Positions 56,310 through 64,000 of a stretch of 64,000 nt of DNA are shown piece after piece. The stretch's first letter is position 1. Each line of letters begins with the position of its first letter. The stretch comes from Caenorhabditis elegans (lineage: Eukaryota; Nematoda; Chromadorea; Rhabditida; Rhabditidae), in assembly GCF_000002985.6 (NCBI RefSeq), contig NC_003281.10:806001-870000 (forward strand). The letters are read 5' to 3'. The position numbers were made by a program, and so were the translations under genes. The notes under the pieces were generated by a model that saw only the letters and a list, made by a program, of their open reading frames with translations, was not told the DNA's origin and made no database searches.

Positions 56310-59262
56310 ATGATCATTTTGGAGCAAAACAACCGAATTATCGTGGAACTTCTCGAGCAAAAATTTGCAAACGCGAAGGAAGGGTTGGTTTTTTTTTGAA
56401 TTTTAAACGTATTTTTGTAATTTTGAAAGAAAACATAACTGCATAATTTTCCTTTATTTTTAAATTAAAAACATTACCTTTCCGAAATTATTACGGAAAT
56501 TTCGTTATTTTTTCAAACGTTTGTTGAAAACAATACCAAGAAAAAGTAAACTTGTGTGCGGTTTTCCCGTAGATATAGGTCTCGCCACGAATTTAGCATT
56601 TTCAGGCTTTAAAAAGTGTATGTTTTTATAAAGAGTATAGTAATTTCTCCATGGTTCTTCAACTGAAGTGCCAGAGAAACAACGATGTGTGTGAGAGTAA
56701 TGTACTTTTTGAAGGCACATAGCGTTAAATTGAAAATGATTTGATCGTGGCGAGACCTTAATATATTGTTACTCTCACTAATAATCACCTTTTTCAGTGG
56801 AAAACCAGAGTCGGTCAACGTGACATTCGCCGATTTTGACGGAGTTCTCTACAAACTTTCGAATCCAGATGGCGATAGAACCAAGATAATTGTTAGAAAC
56901 TTTTTCACAGTCTAATAATTTTTAAAACTAATTTTCAGCTGAGCATCTCGCTAAAATTCTACACGGAACTGCAGCAACACGGAGCGGATGATGTATGTCG
57001 CCGCTTTTTTCTGATGAATATTTGATTTTCCAAAATTTCCAGCTCCTTCGTCGTGTGTACGGTGGTCATATGCGTTCAACTCCGGAACAAGGATTTAATG
57101 TCACTCTGGAATACAATTTGGCCGATCTTCCGGCAGATACAACGGATTTGGTGCAGGCAGCTTCTGCTTTGAAGAGAAATTGTTTTGCTTCAGTCTTTGA
57201 AAAGTATTTCGAATTCCAAGAGGCCGGCCAGGAGGGGCATAAGAGAGCTGTTATTAATTATAGAGATGATGAGACAATGTGAGTACCGGTTGTGTTATGG
57301 CGTTATTCGAGAAGTGTCGAAAAATTTAAAAGTGTAGAAAAACTACGCCACAACTGTTTTAAAATACATAAAAACATGTATTTTAATACAGTTGTGGCGT
57401 CATAAATGTTTTTGAACACATTTTGCAAAATTACTTGATTAACCCCATTAAACGAGGAAAGTTGAAAAATGTTCAATATTATAAAGATTTGTTCAATTAA
57501 AATAATTTCACAGAGAAAGGCTGAAAAGTGGCGTTTTTATTCCAGTTTTCGTGGATTTTCAGAGAATTTGATTTATTATTTAACTATCAAAAGATATAAA
57601 AATTTTCGATTTTTTCATATTTCGAAAAAATTCCAAGTTTGCCGGAATTTTTCAATTCCTGCACTTTGCCGTTTTGCCGGTTTTCCGCCCACCCCTGAAT
57701 CGACTCTCTACAATTTTTCAAATAAATAATTTATTATTAGGTCTCCAAATAAGTTCCGGGTCAAAAATCATAACTTTGTTCGCTGCGAATCGATTTTTAT
57801 GAAATTGTGGGAATTTATGTTATCAACCATGATCTTTCATTTGACAATAGTCACAAAATTTTTTGGCCGTCCGAAGTGCCCGTACTCATAGCCAATTTTT
57901 TCAGGCATTTTTCAGATCTCGCTTCTTTTCAGGTTTCAACTAAGGTTTGTGTGCGGATATTGCTTAGTTTAGTACACAATGTAAGAGAACAAGAAAAGTT
58001 TGAAAAAAATCCGTCCAAAAAAATTTTTTTGTCGATCGTCAAAAAATCTTCAAAAAATTTTTTGTCGAAAATTCTTAATTTTTCATACAAAAATGATGTA
58101 ACCATGTGCAAACTATTTTTACACATACAAAAAATTTCAATTTAGTGCGTCTCACTAAAAAAAAATAACAAAAAACACAGCTTTTTCGAACTATTTTCGA
58201 GTTTTTGGAGTATTTCTCAAGATCCAAATTTCATACTCAAATGTTTTGTATGTGTAAAAATAGTTTGCACATGGTTACATCATTTTTGTATAAAAATTCA
58301 AGAATTTTCGACAAAAATTTTTTTGTAGATTTTTTGACGAGCGACAAAAAAAATTTTTTTGGACGGATTTTTTTTCAAACTTTTCTTGTTTTCTTACATT
58401 GTGTACTTAATTAAGCAATATCCGCACACAAACCTCAGTTGAAACCTGAAAAGAAGCGAGATCTGAAAATGCCTGAAAAAATTGGCTCCGAGTACGGACA
58501 CTTCGGACGGCCAAAAAATTTTGTGACTATTGTCAAATGAAAGATCATGGTTGATAACATAAATTCCCAAAGTTTCATAAAAATCGATTCGCAGCGAACA
58601 AAGTTATGATTTTTGACCCGGAACTTATTTGGAGATCTAATAATAATCACAAATTTGCCATTTTCTCTGAAAAATAGTAAGAATTAATAAAAAAGTGTTT
58701 TTCACTTTTTCAATACGCACAAATTTCTTATTTTTTGAACAAAAAATTCTGAAAAACAGTACTTTTTAATTGTAATACTGCAAATAATATACTTTAAACC
58801 CCAATGATTTTCAGGTACATTGAAGCGAAAGCGGATCGTGTGACCGTAATCTTCAGTACAGTTTTCAAGGACGCTGACGATGTGATAATCGGAAAAGTGT
58901 TCCTTCAAGAATTCCGTGAAGGCCGAAAAGCCAGTCAAACTGCTCCAGCAGTACTCTACTCACTCGGTGAACCACCTTTGGAGCTTAAAGATCTTCCAGA
59001 AGCCCGTGTTGGAGACAATGTTGGATACATTACATTTGTGTTGTTCCCACGTCACACAAATAAGAAGACAAAAGACAATACGATTGATTTGATTCATTCG
59101 TTCCGTGACTATCTTCATTATCATATCAAATGTTCCAAAGTCTACCTTCACACCAGAATGCGTGCCAAGACCACTGATTTCTTGAAGGTTCTCAATCGGG
59201 CACGTCCAGAGGTCAAAGGAGAAAAGAAGACGTTCCATGGAAGAACTTTTCAGACCCAATAA
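56310..59262 (+). CDS. arx-4: Arp2/3 complex subunit 2 (ARPC2, p34)
   Basis: Five exons (56310-56383, 56798-56891, 56939-56992, 57043-57278, 58815-59262) encode 301 aa, the family length. The start [19 protein letters not shown] matches ARPC2. Other landmarks are [55 protein letters not shown] and the C-terminal helix region with VTFVLFPRH-type strand, [20 protein letters not shown] and [17 protein letters not shown]2 forms the structural core of Arp2/3 with ARPC4 and contacts the mother actin filament, so it is needed for branched actin, gastrulation and morphogenesis. TTTCAG lies 4 nt before the ATG. The 1.5-kb last intron holds a large palindrome. AATAAA overlaps the stop codon. Confidence 0.96.
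56576..56760. repeat. MITE with GGTCTCGCCACGA termini in arx-4 intron 1
   Basis: TATAGGTCTCGCCACGA at the left and TCGTGGCGAGACCTTA at the right are inverted ends of about 14 nt with TA at the edges. A single copy of the motif also occurs at 53492 in the recq-1 intron. Confidence 0.6.
57345..57402. repeat. Short perfect-type hairpin in arx-4 intron 4
   Basis: GCCACAACTGTTTTAAAATA and TATTTTAATACAGTTGTGGC are inverted around a loop of about 14 nt. No miRNA precursor features beyond the stem. Confidence 0.55.
57638..57702. repeat. CGGCAA-family fragment
   Basis: Short block TTGCCGGAATTTTTCAATTC, ending CGCCCACCCCTG, the hAT-like right end of the family. Confidence 0.55.
57731..58646. mobile_element. 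915-nt palindrome in arx-4 intron 4
   Basis: Left TTATTATTAGGTCTCCAAAT and right ATTTGGAGATCTAATAATAA are inverted; arms of about 430 nt continue with AAGTTCCGGGTCAAAAATCA and AGAAGCGAGATCTGAAAA-type blocks. Some arm positions differ, so it is not a cloning artefact. No transposase ORF. Confidence 0.85.
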
Positions 59263-59622
59263 ATGTACAAATTATCACAATTGTTACCAAATATTTTTTT
59301 TCTGTTTTCGCTTTAAAACCTTATTTATTGCTTTGATTGTAAAATGTTCTTATGAGGTTCGTGAAATTTTGATATGAAATGAATTATTGCAGTAAAATGG
59401 AGAGCGATAGTTAAGGCACAATTTGTGGAATGATATCAATTACTATCCGATTTCAAAGAAGAAAAACATGGACGGGCTGAAAATGCATAGGGATCGGAGG
59501 AGAGAGAGGAGAACAGGTATTCAGGTAGACCCTAGTAGTTTGACCTACGAAACTTGCGGGAATGGTGTTTACGCGTCATGGCAAACAACGAGGAGTCCAC
59601 CTGAACACATGTAATGTAATAA
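59131..59622 (+). repeat. Segment containing arx-4 3' end, parental copy
   Basis: Covers the last 132 nt of arx-4 coding sequence plus about 360 nt of downstream DNA. It is nearly identical to 60533-61037 in the same orientation. Confidence 0.85.
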
Positions 59623-59911
59623 TGAAGAAATCTCCTAAAAATCATAAAAATTTTCAAATATTATCATTTGGAGCAATTTTACGGGCCTCTAAAGTAGTGA
59701 AAAAAAAAACACTATTCAGCTCGATTTTTATCCAGTTCAAAGTGTTTTTTTGCCGGCCTATTTAGGAGGTACTCTTTTAACATAGATTTCATCCAGAAGT
59801 CGGGGTTAACTTGAAATACTTCCCTTGTTCTCTCACATGATCTAAAATACTCATTCACATCTTTTAGTTGTCCTGCAAATACGCTTCACATTTTTTTTCT
59901 TCAATTTTTTG

Positions 59912-60470
59912 CAATTCATGTATGCTGAATTCAGAAAAACTAGGTTTAACCCATCAAAAACTATTAGAAAGTGGCAAAAATGACAATTTATGGCAAAAAA
60001 TCACATTTTTGAAACTGCTCTAAAATGGTAACTTTTATAGTAAGATGACTCAAAATTGATTTTCTGACACTATAAAATTGCCCTTTTCCAATTTCTAATA
60101 GTTTTGTACATTTTTCAAAAAAAAATTTTTTGCCTAAATAAAAAAAAGGACAGTCAAAAAAAGGACACAAAAAAAGGACAAGGAGTAGATGGCTGAAAAA
60201 AAATTGGGCAAAAATAAAAAGTTGTCTAATTTTGTTAAAAACGGGTAATTCATGTATGCTGAATTCAGAAAATCCAGGTTTAACCCATCAAAAACTATTA
60301 GAAAGTGGCAAAAATGACAATTTATGGCAAAAAATGATTTTTTTTGAAACTGCTCTAAAATGGTTAGTTTTATAGTTAAAGGACTGATAATTGATCGCAA
60401 AGAACTAAAAAATTGTCTTTTTTCAATTTCCAGTGTTTTGTACAAATTAAAAAAATATTTTGCCTAAATA
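59912..60470 (+). repeat. Two direct copies of an AT-rich segment
   Basis: The copies start at about 59912 and 60241 and share TTCATGTATGCTGAATTCAG, AACCCATCAAAAACTATTAG, AAAGTGGCAAAAATGACAAT and TTTGCCTAAATAAA. They lie between the two arx-4 tail copies. Confidence 0.8.
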
Positions 60471-60532
60471 AATGGCAGTTATTGGATGGCTGTAAAAAAA
60501 TTGGAAAAAAAAAATAATAAGTTGTCTAAATT

Positions 60533-60663
60533 TGTTCCAAAGTCTACCTTCACACCAGAATGCGTGCCAAGACCACTGATTTCTTGAAGGTTCTCAATCG
60601 AGCACGTCCAGAGGTCAAAGGAGAAAGGAAGACGTTCCATGGAAGAATGTTTCAAACCCAATA
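60533..60663 (+). pseudogene. Duplicated last-exon fragment of arx-4
   Basis: Encodes the final 41 residues of ARPC2 ([20 protein letters not shown] to the stop) with only a few substitutions (KGEKK to KGERK, HGRTF to HGRMF). It has no start or upstream exons. The frame and stop are intact, which shows the copy is young. Downstream sequence is duplicated too, to about 61037. Confidence 0.85.
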
Positions 60664-61511
60664 AATGTACAAATTATCAAAATTGTTACCAAATATTTTT
60701 TATTTCTGTTTCCGCTTCAAAACCTCCTTATTCATTGCTTTGATTGTGAAAAGTTTTTTATTATGAGGTTTGTGAGATTTTGATATTAAATTATTTATTG
60801 TAATAATATTGGAGAGAAAGTCAAGGCACAATTTGTGGAATGATATCGATTGCTACCCGATTTCGAGGATGAAAAACATGGACGGGCTGGAAATGCATGG
60901 GGATCGGAGGAGAGAGAGAGGAGAACATGTATTCAGGTGGACGCTAGCAGTTTGCCCTACGAAACTTCCGGGAATCGTTCTTGCGCGTCATGGTAAATGG
61001 CGAGGGGTCCGCCTGAACACATGTATGTAATCTAATAATGATCATATGTATATGGACATTTTTAGATTATGATTGGTTGAATATTTTAATAGAGATCTCA
61101 CTAGAGAACACAATTAAGGAAAAAACTGAACTACAACAATCTGGAAGGGGCTTTAGGAAGGGCTGTCTTGAATAATTGAATCAGGGGCAAGTAATATTTA
61201 GAGAATTTTTTTATAAGACGAAAACACTTCAAGTGTTGAAAAATTGTATGTGAATGAGTGTTTTAGCTGATGTGAGAGAAGCCTAAGATTATATTTTTTT
61301 GTTTTCCGCTGATTTTTTCAAGCTAGTTTTATAATTCGAAATTAAATTATGAGATAATGTGGATATTATTAAATCGATAAAAATCAGCAAAAAACAAACA
61401 AATAAAATACAAAAAGAAACTCGTACGGTAGCCACGTCTTTTAATGATAAAAAATATGAGGATGTGAGAAATGCAAAAGGATATTAAAATGCATAAACCT
61501 TTTCAAAACCT

Positions 61512-63860
61512 CTACGAGTGCGTCCATTGTGAAATCAACCCGTTCAACTGTTTGACGCGACTGTGAAGAACATCTTCTGGCAAATGGTTGTCATTAAGCA
61601 GTCTGGAAGCTGCTCCAAGAACCGAATCAACTTCCGCCTTAGTGACTGCAATAATCGGGGAAGTTGATGAGGAGTTGAGCATTTGATAGAAAGCACTGTT
61701 TTGAGAGGGACGAAGAGGAATTGGACGGACTGCTTCGAGTGAGTGAAATATTTTTGGAGCTTCATTCTCATCTACTGAAGATGAAAGTGCTGGTGACACT
61801 TGGGAAGGAGTTGGAGTTAGGAATGGTGGTGCTGGAGTTGGAACCAATGAACTTGCTGGCCAGTTCCCAAATGGATTGTAAACATTATTGGTCATTGCGT
61901 TGAGTTTCACTTGGTTTAGGATCTGAAATAAATTTAATATACGTTATTTTTTCGGATTTTGAAAATAGACAGCATGCAGGATTTGATTTTGAGGTTTATA
62001 ATAAGAGAAATTTGTAAAATTGAAACTTTAATTTTCAAAAACGAATGGCGGGAGATACCATGTTCAATTTTTCATTTAAATTTTGATCAAATTTAAATTT
62101 TAACTTTCAAATACGAAACTTTATAGAAACTTCTAAAAAGATCGAGAATCCACAGGAAGTGATTGAAAAAAAAACTTTTAAATTGTTTTGGGTTATTCTA
62201 AACATTTTAAGCCAAGTTCGGGAAATTTTTCTGAAATCCTGGAAATTATTAGAATGTAGAGGCAATTTCTGGAGATTTTTCGAAATTTCCAGAAAATTCG
62301 CGAGAAACTTTCGAAGGCTTCTCGAAAATTTCAGAAATTATCTGGAAATTTTTAAAAGTTTTGGAATCTTTTTGAAGTTTAGTTTAGGATTATTTTAACA
62401 TTTATGAGTGAATTTGTTTGTTTCCAAAAAAATCTCCGTTAAACTTACAATCTGATTTTGCAAGGACTGGTAATCCATTGGAGAGAACTGTGACGTTGGC
62501 ACCAAATCGTTAAGCCCAACTTTTTGTGTCGGAAGAACGAATGGTGTAGTAATTTCCGAAATAGGAGCTGAAGGAGATACTTCGTAGGGCCTAGTGACCT
62601 CATAATGCAAATCAACTGGGCTCTGACCATGACTATGCTCCGAATCAGCTCTTTCTTCAGACGGTTCCTTCTTCACATTGATAGATCTATCGGAAATTAA
62701 ACTAGTGTCAGCATTTCCTGCCGTGGCAACTGACGATGATCTAGACTTTGGTCCCGACATGGTTCGTCTTGGTGTCACGTGCTTCCGTTTCTCCTCCTTC
62801 ACACACATTTTCTCATAAAGATCCTTACAAATTGTGTGATTTGAGTGACGGGTCTCCAAAGAAGTGAGTCTGAGACATTGCTCATGGAATTGAAAGTTGA
62901 GACGGATCATCGCAGTACACGAGCATGGAAGGTAATTCTGGTTTGGGCGCTTTCCTTCTCCTGTAAAATTATATGTTCAATTATTGGTGTCCTACAAGGA
63001 CACTCTTGTATAATCAAAACGGTTCCCCACCACAAATCTTCAATCCTGACAAACAGGTGGATATAGTTATCTCATAACCATATAATTGAGTGATCGGTGA
63101 AGTGCCATCTGTTGGCTCCCCGTTGGAATTTTTGATTTTTAATTTCTCGTCACAAAACAGATGGCTATTAACCGCCTAAAATGTTGCGGCTGGTTACGCG
63201 TCACACAAGGATTTAGTAGGGGAATTTTAGTGATTCAGGCCACGGGTATAATGACAGCTGTGCAAAAATGGTTTTTGACTGTGATGGTTTATTTGAAGGT
63301 AGTGTTGTCGAATTTTTTAGGTAATTGCTGTATTAGACTCAAAATTCTCTGAAAACATCGAATTTCATAATGAAACTTCTTGAAATCTTCTCAAAAAAAA
63401 AGTTATGGCGGCTAGAAAAATGGTCTAAAATTTGTTAAAATGTGAACTGCATTTGCTGCCAACCTATGGTTCAAATAGAAAAATTTGATGGCACCGTTTT
63501 CAATAACTAACCTCTCATTCTAGGAACTCCGTATCTGGCACAATGGAATACGACATATCTGTACTTGAACTTTTCACTGATTGATCCATCTTCTGTTCGC
63601 AACGACTCTGACGATGCCACTCTGAATGGATGAAGATTCTTCGCCTTCCACACATTGAACTTTTGATCAAACTCTTCGTAACTCTGAAAAGTAGCGTCTG
63701 GGTAGATGTTCTCGTCGGTTGTGGCTTCTGTCATGAACATTGATTCCGATGACTCTGATTTGACTGCTTGTGCCTTTCCATTTGATTTCTTTGATTTTTT
63801 AGCCGCTGGCTCACGCACTGCCAAATCTGAATCCTCGTTTTTGAGTACCGGTGGAGCCAT
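61512..63860 (-). CDS. Putative zinc-binding protein of the ZSWIM3/FAR1-like type
   Basis: Three minus-strand exons (63860-63512, 62960-62449, 61922-61512) encode 423 aa. A lysine-rich stretch (EPAAKKSKKSNGKAQ) looks like a nuclear localisation signal. A domain at about residues 60-165 follows: FQSYEEFDQKFNVWKAKNLH, KYRYVVFHCARYGVPRMRG, GKRPNQNYLPCSCTAMIRL and RHSNHTICKDLYEKM. The spacing of HC, CSC and H..H resembles the FAR1/WRKY-GCM1-like zinc fold in the N-terminus of ZSWIM3-like proteins derived from MULE transposases. The second half is Ser/Pro/Gln-rich and likely disordered, with a short helical C-terminus (VDSVLGAASRLLNDNHLPED). No SWIM CxCxnCxH motif or transposase core is seen. A role in transcription is inferred. 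AG (GCTTATAG) lies 7 nt before the ATG. Confidence 0.78.
62961..63511 (-). other. 550-nt intron of the ZSWIM-like gene
   Basis: No coding exon with good splice sites and no repeat with recognisable ends. Short ORFs on the plus strand here are not supported. Confidence 0.5.
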
Positions 63861-64000
63861 TTTAAACCTATAAGCAATCATACATTAAAAATATTTATTC
63901 ATTGAGGATACTAACCAAAGAAGAAAAGGCAAAGACAGCTGACTGGTGAGCCAAAAATGTAGATGTCAGACGACTGACTAACTGTACAAGTGAAGGAGAG

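Larger units (their letters stand above)
59263..61511. other. Duplication-rich intergenic region after arx-4
   Basis: Contains the parental and copied arx-4 tail segments and, between them, a second direct repeat (59912-60180 and 60241-60470). No independent gene seen. 61040-61500 is unremarkable AT-rich sequence. Confidence 0.65.

Noticed and set aside
58960-59259. 99-codon minus-strand ORF, repeated at 60479-60661
   Set aside because: Antisense of the arx-4 last exon; its repetition only reflects the duplication of that exon.
59988-60445. Phe-rich minus-strand ORFs
   Set aside because: Products of A/T-rich direct repeats with no splice partners or codon bias.

Overview
The window looks like Caenorhabditis elegans nuclear DNA, probably the left part of chromosome III. 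The evidence is short introns bounded by GT and TTTCAG, AT-rich intergenic DNA packed with palindromic transposon relics, trans-splice-type acceptors just upstream of start codons, and genes I recognise by protein sequence. daf-7, dac-1, zip-2, far-8, the aralar gene, moma-1, rnp-5, recq-1, an exosome RNase PH subunit and arx-4 occur in the order I remember for clones B0412, K02F3 and Y6D11A. Gene names come from memory of the proteins; exon joins were checked by hand for splice sites and reading frame.

Layout. 1-2188: the 3' end of a TRAPPC11-like gene (+). 5938-7275: daf-7, the TGF-beta dauer ligand (+). 12287-15640: dac-1, Dachshund (+). 17222-20360: a secreted C-type lectin (+). 21420-22190: a broken or unrecognised gene (-). 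22660-26067: a membrane-anchored epoxide hydrolase (-) whose largest intron holds a non-LTR retrotransposon tail. 28387-29608: zip-2 (+) with a long overlapping upstream ORF. 29815-33506: a large secreted protein with repeated cysteine modules (-). 34535-35323: a small secreted protein (-). 36951-37740: far-8 (+). 39861-44276: the mitochondrial aspartate/glutamate carrier (+). 45446-46396 and 46940-47908: moma-1 and rnp-5 (-). 48239-55164: three tightly spaced + genes (an unnamed helical protein, recq-1, an exosome subunit) that look like an operon. 56310-59262: arx-4 (+), followed by a recent duplication of its 3' end. 61512-63860: a ZSWIM3/FAR1-like zinc protein (-).

The genes do not form one pathway; this is an ordinary mixed autosomal neighbourhood. 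daf-7 and dac-1 act in neuroendocrine and sensory neuron biology, and zip-2 and the lectin suggest pathogen response. moma-1 and the aspartate/glutamate carrier are mitochondrial inner-membrane proteins. rnp-5, recq-1 and the exosome subunit are nucleic-acid housekeeping genes.

The most unusual signals are: the zip-2 upstream ORF, which overlaps the bZIP reading frame for about 368 nt; three consecutive in-frame candidate microexons in the aralar gene; a GC-AG intron splitting RecQ motif VI; a 31-bp intronic tandem repeat in which every unit carries splice-like motifs; four hAT-type palindromic elements with 8-bp target duplications; and the fresh arx-4 tail duplication.
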